This document shows positions 23,395-34,385 of a DNA stretch of 64,000 bases, piece after piece; position 1 is the stretch's first letter; every line of letters begins with the position of its first letter. Source of the DNA: Tipula vernalis (taxonomy: Eukaryota; Arthropoda; Insecta; Diptera; Tipulidae); contig OY282558.1 in NCBI GenBank assembly GCA_958295665.1, positions 353,009,034 to 353,073,033 of the forward strand, written 5' to 3'. Below the pieces are notes generated by a model. That model did not search any database and had not been told where the DNA came from. It was given only the letters and a program-made list of their open reading frames with translations. Both the position numbers and the translations under genes were made by a program.

Positions 23395-24250
23395 AAAAAT
23401 GAATAACTGTTGTTTAACAATTTTTGTTTTGTTTGCGGCAAATTCACTATTGTAAGCGTACTATTAGTTCGGAAATCGCTGAAGTGTATCGTCAATACTT
23501 TGGTGAAGATATCATTCGTGATGTAGAATAGGGCCCGTCTGTTATGTGTCCCATAACGTGACCCCAAAGGTAGAATCAATAGTACGGCATTTAGCGTTCC
23601 GATGATTTGATTGAATCCACAATTACATGATCAAGAAGAATGTTATGCGTGCTTACATTTCCATTCCGAGAAAACTGAGTCCAACGGAAGAACATATTTG
23701 CCACTATCATTCGCAACCGTTGGAGAACCACCTGGAGTAATGTATCAACCACCGAATATCACTATAGGACGCAATCACATCCAAATTTTGCAAGATCGTT
23801 TTGATATCATCGTATGCCATCTGAAGTTATCGCAGCGACAGTCGATTGTCTTAGCCAAGGAATTGAAAGAAGTGAAGTTTTAGCAACGGATTTTCGTGTA
23901 TATGGAGCACACCGTCGTCAGCGTGAATTTAAGATTTTTTTCCAACTCAATTGAATAGAAGAATGTAAATCTGAAGACTGGAGATTGTTCATCGATTCCT
24001 CGAAAAGCAGTCTGAAGGCCGTTCTTCTTCACGTTACCAAATCGAAAAATTCCATTCCGCCCGCACTAAGCACTAACATCAAAGAAACGTATTCGTCATT
24101 GAAGAAAATCTTGGATGATGTCAAATACAATGATCATCAATGGAAAATTTGTGCTGACCTTAATAAAGTGATAGCTCTTTTGAGAGGAATGCAAACCGGA
24201 TACACAGAAAATATGTGCTTTATGTGCTATGTGCTATGTGTATGTTTGTG
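23395..24250 (+). pseudogene. Relic of a multicopy insect gene with a Cys-rich N-terminus
   Basis: Fragments match a family found in many copies in arthropod genomes and usually left unnamed. There is a Cys-containing start with SSEIAEVYRQYFGEDI (about 23460-23520), ECYACLHFHSEKTESN with PLSFATVGEPPG (23611-23750), and the core WRLFIDSSKSSLKAVLLHV-type phrase followed by KETYSSLKKILDDVKYNDHQ and ICADLNKVIALLRGMQTGYT (23985-24210). The product is cut short where the family continues CFLCxWDSR. Stops and frameshifts separate the parts. I do not know its function; transposon or viral origin is possible. It lies just outside the right end of the large transposon. Confidence 0.6.
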
Positions 24251-24379
24251 TAAAATTAATAATATTTGTTGCTGATTTTCCGAGTTTTTTGTTGATTTGA
24301 TAATTCCAATGTTGTTCGCTTGTAACTTATTGCAGTCAGATTTATAGTTAATTTTTTCTGGTTCTATAGAGTTACATGA

Positions 24380-24508
24380 GCCATCCCTTTAAACAACCTT
24401 TTTGAATGTTTTGTTTAATCATAATCAAGGGTCACTGGATTATCAATCGGTGGTCATTGTAGTTCTGCTGTGCTTTCTGGTATACCACATCCTTTTGATG
24501 TTGACTTA
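24380..24508 (-). pseudogene. Penelope-like GIY-YIG fragment, distal half
   Basis: The minus strand continues the GIY-YIG frame of 26188-26285 across the LINE insertion, giving a SQHQKDV-like stretch where the family has SQHKxDx. The two halves share the 13-bp duplication TGATGTTGACTTA at 24496-24508 and 26188-26200. Only a short piece is recognisable before the sequence decays. Confidence 0.5.
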
Positions 24509-26187
24509 GGTTAGGTTAGGTTTGGGTGGTGGTCCACTAGGACCAGGCATAGATACAAACATGGTCCGTAGCTATACCACGTATAATTGTTTCCTCCAAT
24601 TCATTAGAACCATTTTGAGCTGTTAACAAAGCGCTGGATACTCCTGACGTCCATCCTACAGAGGTCCGACAGGTCCTTGAAGAAGGGTGCCCCTAGAAAC
24701 TTTAGTCTGTTTCGTGCCAGACGATCGGCGTTTATATTCCCTGTACTTATGAAATGTCCTGGCGCCCATAAAATGTGGATGTTGAACTGATCTGCCATCT
24801 CGTTAAGAGATGAGAGACAGTTCTGGACTACTTTCGACGTGAGGAGGTGCGATTGAAGCGCTTTAATAGCAGCCTGACTGTCCGTATATATGCGAATATC
24901 ACAAACTGATATCACATTATACCTCAACCAGTCTACGACTTCCTCTATGGCAGTTACTGCAGCTTGAAAAATGCTACAGTAATCGGGGAGACGGAAGGAG
25001 AGATTTAACAGAAGTTCCTCGCAGAACACTCCAGCCCCGACTTTCCCGTCCCGTTTTGAACCATCAGTGAAGAAGTTTCTAGCTCCTGGTTCCAAAACTG
25101 CACTCATCATCCAGTCCCCATGGATCCTAGTCCGAAACTTTGTGTCAAAAATAGTGATGAGACAGTATAGTCGGTGGTCTTGGGAATTTGTTTGTTGTAC
25201 AAAATAGATGAGTGCCCTGTATTGTTGCAGGTCCACATTAAGATGGATTTCAGCCGTATGGCAGAACAAGCTGCCAACTGTTTCCCCAAGATATCTATAG
25301 GAGTCAAAAATAGCAGAGTCTATAGTGCCTGAGTGGATGTGCTCCTCAGTGCACCACTGATCCACAGAGAGATTGTTCTCTGAACTTTTGTCAACAGCTT
25401 TTGGTTGACAGTTTTGTCCATAGCAGGCCACCAGACTATTACCCCGTACAAGAGTATGGGTCTGACTACTGCGGAATAAAGCCAATGTACGATGCGGGGC
25501 TCCAGCCCCCATCCTTTCCCAATGGCATTTTTGCAAGAGTATAGCGCTACCCTAGCTTTCTTTACCCTTTCCTGAATATTAGGTTTCCAATATAATTTGC
25601 TATCCAAAACGAGACCCAGAAACTTTGCTTCAACTGTAAAAGTCAAGCTCAACCCATTTAAAGTGGGAGGATCGATGTGAGGAAGTTAATATTTCCTAGA
25701 AAAGAGAACCAATTCGGTTTTGTGTGGGTTCAAATTCAGCCCACAGCCATTGGGCCATAATGAAAGAGTGCCCAGGGCATTTTGCATAAGCTCACTAAGG
25801 GTGCCGGGATATTTACCACGGACACCAATAGCAACATCATCCGCATAGGCTACCACCTTGTAGCCACCGTCCTCCAGTCTCAGCAACAGGTCATTTATGA
25901 CCAAGTTCCAAAGTAGTGGGGACAGTACGCCACCCTGTGGCGTACCTCTGCTTGCAAATCTTCTGACGGAGGATTCGCCAAAATTGGCATTTATGATCCT
26001 GCCTCTTAGCATCTGATCTATCCAGTCCTTGAGTGATTCATCCACTGCCAGATCTGAAAGTGCCCCAGTTATAGCCCCTCGAAGCACATTGTTAAAGGCC
26101 CCCTCAATATCCAAGAAGGTTACAATTACGTAGTCTCTATATTCGAAAGATTTTTCAATGAAAAATATAAGAGAGTGAAGAGTAGTC
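24509..26187 (-). mobile_element. 5'-truncated LINE with RNase H, 13-bp target duplication
   Basis: A minus-strand LINE of 1.68 kb. Its 3' end is a short CCTAACCTAACCTAA repeat rather than poly-A. The perfect 13-bp duplication TGATGTTGACTTA flanks it on both sides, so both boundaries are certain. The 5' end falls inside the reverse transcriptase, so it was truncated on arrival. The RNase H domain and tandem-repeat tail fit the I/LOA/R1 side of the LINE tree; which clade needs alignment. It sits inside a Penelope-like fragment. Confidence 0.92.
24604..26187 (-). pseudogene. LINE ORF2: reverse transcriptase plus RNase H, broken
   Basis: From the 5' side the reading gives RT motif A (VTFLDIEGAFNN), motif B (RGTPQGGVLSPLLWNL), motif C (VAYADDVAI) and the thumb (about 26180-25690). 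In-frame stops follow at about 25687 (TAA) and at 25320-25322 (TAG). After a frameshift, RNase H runs at 25060-24660 with the acidic residues in FTDGSKRDGKVGAGVF, AVTAIEE, IYTDSQAAIKAL and NADRLAR. All catalytic residues are visible, so the frame was lost by a few point changes after insertion. Confidence 0.93.
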
Positions 26188-26285
26188 TGATGTTGACTTA
26201 CTCTTGTGTTAACTGTTTTAGTATGCCCCCACATATTCTTTTCACAATTACACATAATTTTGTAAACTAACCCGTTTTGCTGCAT
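26188..26285 (-). pseudogene. Penelope-like element GIY-YIG endonuclease fragment
   Basis: Minus-strand reading NGLVYKIMCNCEKNMWGHTK...TRVSQH corresponds to the start of the GIY-YIG domain of Penelope-like elements (family pattern GxVYKIxCxCxKxYIGxTxRxLxxRxxxH). The YIG triad is changed to MWG. It was the target of the LINE at 24509-26187; the remainder lies at 24380-24508. Confidence 0.65.
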
Positions 26286-26954
26286 ACGTTAATTCTTTCT
26301 TTTAGTACAAAAAGACTGTTACTGATATTAAAATAAGTTAAAATAAGCTGTGTGGGCGTCAGACACACACATAATGGCTAACAAAATGGTATAGCTATTA
26401 TTCAAAATAGAGAAGCAAGTTGACAGTTGCAGCGGAAAGAAAACATTTTCTTATACTATGTAAGCAACAAAATATCACGCCTAACTTCATAAGCTAAAAA
26501 GGTTCATGTTTTACATCATTGGAAAAGCAACAACATCTATTCTTGGAAAACATACTATGCATGAAGATGACCTTGTTGAGAAACCTATTCAACTCTGAAA
26601 TTAAGATTTATAGAAATAGAAATATAACCTTGAAAAATCAAGTGAGTAAACAAAGGGTTACACTTAAAGATGGTTTACACATAGATGAATACGAAAAATT
26701 TATAGAATTACAAATTGCGGGATAGATATACATATTAAGATTCTTAAAACAAAACAAAATAGGCCAGTTGTTGAGTTTGATCGTTCCGATGTAGTTAACT
26801 TGACAGATATTATATCACCGAATGATTGCATTATGTTACTGAGTTTTGGTGCGGGGTTTTGGGTTACCTCTTCAAAGAAATTCTATATCGGTCTTGGATG
26901 TACTTTCGGAAATTCAAAAGATTTTTTCACAGTTTGTTGAATCTGATACCTCTT

Positions 26955-27050
26955 CTGGCGATGGTGATTGTGATGTTGATGGGAACGGTGATGATGATGA
27001 TGAGAAGGATGATAGTGATGACGGTGGTGATTGTGATTGTGATGGTATAA
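26955..27050 (+). repeat. (GAT/GGTGAT)n microsatellite
   Basis: Imperfect GATGATGAT/GGTGATTGTGAT repeats. A related block occurs at 27371-27460. Confidence 0.85.
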
Positions 27051-27370
27051 TGATTATGTGTGTGTTTCATTGTATGATGGTTGAATTTATTTTATTCTAT
27101 ATATGATATGTAAAGAATAAAAGTTTGTTACTTGATCCACTAGGGCGATTGCTTCCAAATTTTGCACGAACACTTTGTAGCAGTCGAAAAGAAACATAGG
27201 ACTGTTAGTGATCAAAAAATGTTACCCCTTCATCATGCTCCCCTATGCGGGTGTTGTGGTGGCATTTAAAATTGGATTTTGTAAAACCACCGATTGAGCT
27301 GATTTTTTAATATTTAGTGCAAAATGAAAAATAAATTGACACGTGCATCATTTTTTTTAACGGTAATAGC

Positions 27371-27460
27371 ATTGGAGATGATGATGAGACTGATGATGAT
27401 GATAATGATGAGGAGGATGATGATGGTGATGGCTATTGTGATTTTGATTTTGATGATATA
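27371..27460 (+). repeat. (GAT)n microsatellite
   Basis: Imperfect GATGATGAGACTGATGATGA-type repeats ending in GATTTTGATGAT. Confidence 0.85.
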
Positions 27461-27720
27461 ATGGTATGATGGTATAAAGGTAGGATGGCATGATGATATG
27501 AAGGTACGATGGTACCATGATACAGTGGTAAGTGGTATATCGAATGATGCTGTGATGGTATCATGTTAATGCGGTAAGATGGTTTGATGATATGGTGGTA
27601 CGATGGTATGGTGGTAAGATGGTATGGTAGTATGATGGTGTTGTGGTATAATGGTATGCTGTATTATGGTATGGTTGTATCGGTAGTATGTTGTTATAAT
27701 AGTATGATTATTATTTATAT
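27461..27720 (+). repeat. (GGTATGAT/GGTAAGAT)n minisatellite
   Basis: About 260 bp of a degenerate 8-10 bp unit of the form ATGGTATGATGGTAAG. It directly follows the GAT blocks and probably grew out of them by slippage. Confidence 0.85.
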
Positions 27721-28427
27721 CGGTATCATTCATAAAATCCGCCTCTGAAGGCATGTCAAACAAATGTCAATGATAACACGCGAGTCCATCTGTAAATCTA
27801 CGTCTCATCTAGGGCGCTTTTACGCCAACTTTTTCGATTATGTAAAACAAGAAGGTAAACATAATGAAGAATTTGAGCGAAACATTTTTATTAACACAGA
27901 ACTCAATTACCTGTATCAATCAAGATGGTCTTTTGATATGGGAGTTCTGTCTCGCATGTGCATACCAAAATATTTACTTCCTGGGGACGCACCTCCCTAC
28001 AAATCAATTAGGAATTAACACTGACAACAAGGCAACGTAGACAGATCTCTAGACAATAAATCAGCAGTACTCGATCTTCCTCATTGGGTCTTCTAGGTAT
28101 GTGGCTACGTAAAAGAGAACGCCCCTTCATTCCGAGAGTAGGAACTTCCAAAATTTTGTCTGTTTAACTCCGGGAGCAAAATCAAAAAATGTGTTTTACA
28201 AGCAAGCATTGTGGTACACCCAACAAATGATTTTTCCTTAATTTTATTCAATTCACTTGAGAAATTGGATTCAAGTGCGCCTTGATGTATTTCTGTTTAT
28301 ATTTAAAATAAAAACACCTGTTGAAGTACACCAATTGAATTTTAACCCTGCTTTTAATCTGCTGAATTTAAACTTCTTGCATTACTTATATGAAAAAGTT
28401 CTTCTATCTTAAGGGTACCGGATGTCA

Positions 28428-28540
28428 ATGCACGATGAGCTGTAGATTAGTTGTGCCTTTAAAATCACCACAAATTTTAAGCGCCCCATTTTGCTTCGTC
28501 GCTATTATGATTGGTGCAGCACATTGAGTGACGTGCATCT
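28428..28540 (-). pseudogene. Gypsy-type reverse transcriptase scrap
   Basis: The minus strand reads CAAPIIIATKQNGALKICGD, followed by F-K and a HPVP-like end, matching the fingers region of Ty3/gypsy reverse transcriptases (family pattern ASPIVxVxKxDGSxRICGDFKxTxNxxxxxDxxPLP). About 35 codons survive, with one stop near the end. No neighbouring domain was recognised, so this is a very short relic. Confidence 0.6.
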
Positions 28541-29874
28541 TTCAATTCCGAAAATTAATCGAAATTCAAATTTTTAACTGTTAATTTGGAACTGTGAATT
28601 TTTTTCATTTTTAAAGAGTACATACCAATGCAATACATTTCTACACCATTCATCCAACCAGATTTAAATTTGGCTTAGTGGTTTCATAAGATAATTAGCA
28701 GATTTTTGTAATATTTTCGAAGGGGTCTATCCCCTTGGTCTAGGTGCCTAAAACAATTTTTTCTAAAATTTGGATTTAAAAAAAAAAATTACAGGACTGA
28801 GTTAAAATAAATGGTTACATGAAATTAATCGTATACTCATATCCGAAGGAGGCGGTCTCCTTAATTTGGGGGAGTTAAAACATGTTTTAAAACCTTTTCA
28901 AGAATACACTGGAAAAAACCTACTTTACCAAGATCGTTTCTGACCTCGTGATTCATTCGTGTTCTCAAATAAGCCCCTTCTCCGAAGGGCCCAAAAATTA
29001 TGCGGATAATCTGACGCTCAGTTACAACAAGTTTTTTGATGTTTTAAGTTGTTTGTATCAAAAATACGCCACCAAAGAAGATAATTTGTTTAATCAGCGT
29101 TTTGTAGATGTAAAGATTTATTTTGCGCAACATATGAGAAGACTTGAAAATTGTAAAGTTGATATAAAATGCTCGATAGTCTAATGCGAACCACCATGAA
29201 ACCGCCATGAACCGCCTTCCACCCTTTCATATTGTTTTTCTCCTTAAATGAAGTCACTTCTTTTCTCTGATCTGAAGAAGGCCAATTTGTTGAGCGGTAA
29301 ATTCTAACGTAACAAGAACTTCTTTCAGGGGGTGATATTGCGACCGAGAATGCAAATATCGTCAAGTTGAGCTGAATAATGGCAAACCACAGTGAAGCGG
29401 ACTAGTCTGAGCCAATTTAAATAAGAATAAAATACTTCGAAGACTCGAATACGTTCGAATCGAATTCACAAATAGCCACCCCTGGTAACTCAAAATCAAA
29501 TGGCAATTTGACAACGCTAAAAGGAAATATCGTATGTACCTTCATATATTTTATAAGAAAATTGAACATTATTTTGTTTTTTGGGCAATTCTGATTATTA
29601 ATATTGATTGTACGCAAATGTATTGATACAAATATAATATACATATACAAGCATCTGATGCTAACCAAGATGGTGAACTCGAAATTGAAGAAGACTCAAA
29701 ACAAGCAAAGAGGTGGAATATCTTACGACAACGAGGCGGTGCAGCAAACAAGTGTTAAGTGAAATGTGTGACCTAATTCTTCGAGAATCGAATCGGAAAG
29801 CCAGTAAAGTCACTGAGGATTATAACCAACAGATAGTCCAAAGCTACCGTGAGTTAAGCAAACGCCCAAAAAGA
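28541..29874. other. No gene that can be supported
   Basis: AT-rich DNA. Short open frames (28948-29184, 29713-29967) show no motif. The end of this stretch may include decayed N-terminal piggyBac sequence. Confidence 0.4.
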
Positions 29875-30714
29875 AAAAGTTCACACCATTTACCGAAGGA
29901 GATTTGGACGCATATTTTGGAATCCTCATTTCATGTGGTGTACATAATTCTAAAAGAGAGCATTTGACAGAATTGTGGAAACTAGATTACATGCCACTGA
30001 TTCAAGATGCTGCTGCGATTTATACGGTTTGATAAAGACGTTACTCGTATTGAACGTTGTTAATCTGATAAACCTGCTGCTATTCGTGACATTTGGACGA
30101 TGTTGAATAGTAATGTGGATAAAAATTACAAACCGTATGAATGTTTGACTTGAAAAATATGGCATCAGGCTTCAAAACTTGAAAAATATGGCATCAAAAT
30201 CTTTTGGGTATGTGATGCAACAAATTCGTATCCTTTGCCAGGGCAAATTTACACCGTTAAAAATATTGATGGCGAGCGTCAAACAAATGTGTGGGAGCAT
30301 ACTGTTCTCGATCTGGTCACTTCAGACAATCTCTTCACAAGCTTGCAACTTGCCCACGTTCTCAATTCTTGGAACTTACCCCTTGTAGGAATCGTCAGAA
30401 AAAATAAACGGTTCCTTTCATCTAACATGCAACCACATAAGGACCGGCCTATTTACGTGCCAAAGAAGAAAAAGGCGTAAAATGTAACTTAGTACAATAA
30501 AACAAAAGACAGCGTCGACAGTATGGACAAATTAGTAGGGGCTTATACGGTACGCTGCAAAACAAATTGTTGGCCATTGGCAATCTTCTATAACATCATC
30601 GATATTGGAGCTTTCGTAATAATCGACTTTTATGTAGTTATTCTTACAAAAAAAAATGGGAAAAATGTTTTTAGAGTTTGGGAAATGGGAAATGAAGAAA
30701 TCAATTTGATCTAA
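29875..30714 (+). pseudogene. piggyBac-like transposase relic
   Basis: The reading starts with KFTPFTEGDLDAYFGILISC and REHLTELWKLDYMPLIQ, has a small deletion, then LLRFIRFDKDVTRIERC, KPAAIRDIWTMLNSNVDKNY, KYGIKIFWVCDATNSYPLPG, GERQTN, SDNLFTSLQLAHVLNSWNLP, LVGIVRKNKR, YNKTKDSVDSMDKLVGAYTV and WPLAIFYNIIDIGAFVI. This is the DDE_Tnp_1_7 domain in order. The first catalytic Asp (family TIDEQL) is replaced by a stop, while the Asp in SDNLFTS and the one in DSVDSMDK remain. Frameshifts at about 29990 and elsewhere kill it. Flanking TTAA and terminal repeats were not identified. Confidence 0.9.
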
Positions 30715-31510
30715 TAACCACCTTTTGAATGAATATCAAGTATTTTCGAATACGGAAAGCTTAAAACTATTTTTGTTATCTATGTATTTTAGTTTAGTGA
30801 TGATTTATTCACAAATATATAGACTTGTGGTTTTAGTTCAGGGTCAACAACAAACAAAGAAGCACGTTCGCGATGGTATTAGTTACAAACAAAAGGACAG
30901 CCAACTTGAAAAGCGCTCTGCCAGAATGAAAGAAGTTTATTCATTTTAAAACACCAGAGAAACACAATTATCACAAAGCTTAATTCTCACTCATATAGAA
31001 TTGGAACTGGAAATTTGTATCAAGAACTAAAATTCAGAATTGTTATACAACTTTTTGTAAGACCTACTTGGCATTTAGATGCCAGATCATCAACTGATGT
31101 ATATAAAACACGCCAGCTGATAATAACTGAATTAACAGATTTTTCACAGATGAATATTACGACAACAATTAGGAACAGAATGGCCAAAGACAATAATTAT
31201 CCCGGTTAAGGTATTCGGTACGATTTCGGAATTACAAGATTCATGTTTTGTTATTTTCTCTTCCTATATAAATTTTTATTGTGAAAATAACAACAGAAAT
31301 CTGGCGAATAACAGACCCGAGTCTGTTGACTGACCTTTATTATTATACTTTAAAAAAATTATTTCACGGAATTAGTATGGCACTTAAAAAAAGCAATTAT
31401 TAAAAAAAATTATTTTATTAGCACACTAATAACCAACTACTTGCAAACACTGCTCTATACTAAGAAAAGTTGAAATGATGCCAACTTTACGAATTTAAGC
31501 CCGGTAGCCG
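30715..31510. other. No gene seen
   Basis: Short open frames at 30725-30949 and 31015-31209 follow the piggyBac relic in the same orientation but do not look like its Cys-rich C-terminus. Nothing else noted. Confidence 0.4.
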
Positions 31511-32227
31511 GTACGCTGCTGAAGTGAAATGAAAGTTCTCATATAAAAATGACACAAGCGAAAAGGAAAATGAAAATTTCACCGCTGAATTTCACTTTGT
31601 GGTACGCAGTTTAGCTAGCGAAATGGGAGTTTTCGTATTAGAATACAGATGTCTCTATTTTAACTCCACACATATTTCACTTCATTTTTATCTTCCTGGG
31701 GCCCTATTCTCGAATTTCACATCCATTTTCCACATGTGGACATCTGTCAAAATTCATAAAAATTGAATTTTTTCGGTACTAAGGAAATATTTCCGAATGG
31801 GTATAATATGCAGGTGAAAAAATTCCCCATACACGAAAACGTGCTCCTGAGACCCTATTCTCGAGTTCCACAACCATTTTCCACATGTGGACATCTGTCA
31901 AAATCAAAGTAATTATTGACGTTTTCGTATATGGAGAAATTTTTTTCACCTACTTATACCCATTCGGAAATATTCCCTTAATTCCAAAGCGAATTCAAGA
32001 ATATAGGAATTTAAATTTCCGGACGTTTTCATGAATTTTGACAGATGCCCACATGTGGAAAATGACGATAATCAATTCTCGAAGTGAATTTTATTGTATT
32101 TTCAGAGACAACATGAAGTTATACGCATTAAAATATTTACGAAACTCGTCAATCTAAATTTTCACGTCAGATTTATCTTCCTATTTTTGGAGACCACTGA
32201 AAATTTCATTTCACTTGAACAGCGTAC
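31511..32227. mobile_element. ~0.7 kb MITE with GTACGCTG ends, containing a second foldback
   Basis: The left end starts GTACGCTGCTGAAGTGAAAT and the right end, reversed, GTACGCTGTTCAAGTGAAAT, continuing as GAAA. A further inverted copy of TGAATTTCAC...GGTACGCAG occurs inside at about 31597. The middle (31690-32075) is a separate inverted structure around CACATGTGG. No coding capacity. Confidence 0.78.
31690..32075. repeat. Nested foldback with three CACATGTGG boxes
   Basis: A CCCTATTCTCGA...CCATTTTCCACATGTGGACA unit occurs at 31693 and again in direct orientation at 31855. A third copy, inverted and with one extra change (ATGCCCACATGTGGAAAATG), ends at about 32063. A second inverted pair is CCGAATGGGTATAA at 31794 against TTATACCCATTCGG at 31956. 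It reads as a palindromic MITE with a partial tandem duplication. Confidence 0.7.
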
Positions 32228-32399
32228 TAGATTTAACCATTTAACTGCAATAAAATGATTAGTTATTACCGTAGAAGAAGAGATACTAATTTAAAAATCG
32301 ATATTGGGCCAAATGAAAAAAGCTTACCAAAGATTTTTCTTCAATTAAAATCTTTATTTGCATCAACTACCTAAACCGGCGCTACTAAATAAATATATT

Positions 32400-32434
32400 T
32401 TTATTTATTTATTTATTTATTTATTACCAACTTA
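32400..32434 (+). repeat. (TTTA)n tail of the minus-strand LINE
   Basis: Seven to eight uninterrupted TTTA units, i.e. (TAAA)n at the 3' end of the LINE. Confidence 0.9.
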
Positions 32435-32530
32435 TATATAACTGGTTACATCACTTAAATAAGAAATTTAATAAAATTATAAAATGTAAAGATTACAAAG
32501 ATTACCAATAATTCAAAAGAAGCTTCGACA

Positions 32531-34126
32531 TCAATTCCTTAAATGCATTTCTAGACAGATTAAAGTCAAAAGCCGGCCGTACTTTATTAAAGGAAGCAGA
32601 AGAATGATAAACCGGCTCACATTTACCGTAGTTTTGTGTACAAAACGGCAACTTAATTTGGAAATCTTTATCGCGCAGCACACGTAATGGAGTATATATA
32701 TATCAAGTAAACTCAAAATTTCCGAACAATCGATTTTAGACACCAATAAATCTCGAACAAACATTGCGCTAATTTCAATTCTACGAATAAATAGCGGTTC
32801 CATATTTATTAATTTACATCTACCTCGATACGTTGGGAGTATGAAAGCAGGTACATTCGCATCTCTAGGCAACCTTCGTAGTGCGTACATTAAAAATCGC
32901 TTCTGAACCCTCTCTATGCGATCTGAATAGTTAATATAAAACGGATTCCATATTACAACACCATATTCCAACAATGAACGAACAAAAGAGACATATAAAA
33001 TTTTATTCACGTAAGGATCATGAAAATCCTTAGCAAACCTTTTAACAAATCCAAGCATAGAATTCGCTTTTGAAATGCAACCTTCAACATGTTTATGGAA
33101 CGATAAATTCGAAGTAAAGGTTATACCTAAATCTTTAAAAGTATCAACAGTTTCAATACTACAACCATCAAAGAAGTAATCGTAACTAGTGGGTAAGACT
33201 ACGCGGGTGAAACACATTGTTTTGCATTTGGAGATGTTTAGAATCAAATTATGTGATGTACACCAAGCCTTGAAATTTGTCAGGTCAGACTGACAGTCAA
33301 GTGCATCATTGGCGCAAGAAATAGTTTTGAAGATTTTTATATCGTCCGCATAAATGAGAATGTCGGAATGACTTAGACAGTTGACCACATCGTTTACGAA
33401 AAGAATGAAGAGCATGGGACCCAAATGGCTGCCTTGAGGGACTCCTGAAGAAACATCAATCACTCTTGAAGTGAAGCTGCCAATTTTCACAAATTGAGTT
33501 CTGGATTTTAGATAACATCTAATCCAATCAACTGGCAAGTAGTTACAATTCAATGAAATAAGTTTCCGCAACAACAAGTCATGATCGATCTTGTCAAAAG
33601 CCTTACAAAAATCAGTGTAAACGACCTGCACAATATTACCATTTAATAGAGACCTTGAAATACAATTAGTAAACAAAACTAAATTAGTAATAGTTGACCT
33701 ACCAGGGAAAAATCCATGCTGTTTGGAAGAAATGAAAGTCTTAACATGAAAGAATAATTGATCTTTAACTAATTTCTCAAAAAGCTTTGGTAAAACTGAA
33801 AGAATACAAATACCTCTATAGTTCTCGACATCGCTTCGAGATCCGGATTTGAAAATCGGCTTAATAAGTGAGCGTTTCCATGCAATAGGAAAGCAACCCT
33901 CAGCGAGACTTTTATTAAATAGTACGGAGATATGGGAAGAAATTACCTTACCGGTTAATTTTAGAAAAATGGGTGGAATAGAATCGAAACCGGCACTTTG
34001 GTTAATATCAATATTAGACAATTCGGATAATATAGTATCCACTTCCAGACGAAACATTGAAAACTTAGAATTACTTGCAACATTACTTGCTATTAAAAAT
34101 CGAATATCTTCCAAAACAAAAACCAA
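32531..34126 (-). CDS. LINE reverse transcriptase, open but N-terminally truncated
   Basis: One uninterrupted frame of 531 codons. Visible RT motifs are SAGFDSIPPIFLK and WKRSLIKPIFKSG (fingers), VVYTDFCKAFDKIDHDLL (motif A, Asp), SGVPQGSHLGPMLFILFVND (motif B), IYADDIKIFK (motif C, catalytic Asp-Asp) and FKDLGITFTSNLSFHKHV (thumb). The C-terminal part with LLEYGVVIWNP and RIERVQKRFL is typical of Jockey/CR1-like elements. The endonuclease domain is missing and the first ten or so codons may not be element sequence. The start shown is simply the first Met. An intact frame over 1.6 kb suggests a fairly recent insertion, unlike most relics here. Confidence 0.88.
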   Translation of the reverse strand: MVFVLEDIRFLIASNVASNSKFSMFRLEVDTILSELSNIDINQSAGFDSIPPIFLKLTGKVISSHISVLFNKSLAEGCFPIAWKRSLIKPIFKSGSRSDVENYRGICILSVLPKLFEKLVKDQLFFHVKTFISSKQHGFFPGRSTITNLVLFTNCISRSLLNGNIVQVVYTDFCKAFDKIDHDLLLRKLISLNCNYLPVDWIRCYLKSRTQFVKIGSFTSRVIDVSSGVPQGSHLGPMLFILFVNDVVNCLSHSDILIYADDIKIFKTISCANDALDCQSDLTNFKAWCTSHNLILNISKCKTMCFTRVVLPTSYDYFFDGCSIETVDTFKDLGITFTSNLSFHKHVEGCISKANSMLGFVKRFAKDFHDPYVNKILYVSFVRSLLEYGVVIWNPFYINYSDRIERVQKRFLMYALRRLPRDANVPAFILPTYRGRCKLINMEPLFIRRIEISAMFVRDLLVSKIDCSEILSLLDIYILHYVCCAIKISKLSCRFVHKTTVNVSRFIILLLPLIKYGRLLTLICLEMHLRN

Positions 34127-34339
34127 GAAAGTAAAGCAATAAACTTAAAGGTTACCCTTTAAAAAATCGAGTTAATCAATTAATGGAGATGGAGAATAAG
34201 TTTCACGATTGCCTAAATTAAATAATTTTTAACAAAATTCTCTTGCTCTGTCATGTACGATCATGCGCTTGTTTCGTTTACATTACAGTTAGCAAACGCA
34301 CACCACAAAATTAAAAACGTAATGTTTCTTTTTTCATAT

Positions 34340-34345
34340 TCAGTT
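34340..34345 (+). promoter_or_regulatory. Possible initiator of the first F-box gene
   Basis: TCAGTT, the arthropod initiator consensus, stands 41 bp upstream of the start codon. No TATA box is at the right distance and no clear downstream element was found. Without transcript data this is a weak call. Confidence 0.3.
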
Positions 34346-34385
34346 AGTTTAGTTTTAGTTAGTCGAAATTATGCAGTGATATAAG

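Larger units (their letters stand above)
26286..28427. other. No gene; microsatellite-rich
   Basis: Three simple-repeat blocks (listed separately) dominate. Short open frames at 26519-26725 and 27764-28018 have no similarity I recognise. The Asp-rich frame at 26846-27106 is just the GAT repeat read in one phase. Confidence 0.5.
32395..34142 (-). mobile_element. 5'-truncated LINE with (TAAA)n tail
   Basis: A minus-strand non-LTR element. Its 3' end is a run of TTTA units on the plus strand (32400-32434), preceded by about 95 bp of 3' UTR. The coding part begins within or just before the reverse transcriptase, so the 5' end is missing. No clear target-site duplication was found. It ends only about 240 bp upstream of the first F-box gene. 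Confidence 0.82.

Noticed and set aside
25686..26285. A single open frame read as one protein
   Set aside because: The 13-bp target duplication shows it is a fusion of a Penelope-like fragment and the 5' edge of an inserted LINE.
26846..27106. Asp-rich acidic protein frame
   Set aside because: It is the GAT microsatellite translated in one phase.
27764..29184. Unknown genes at 27764-28018 and 28948-29184
   Set aside because: Short frames with no recognisable similarity; could be relic exons but nothing supports it.
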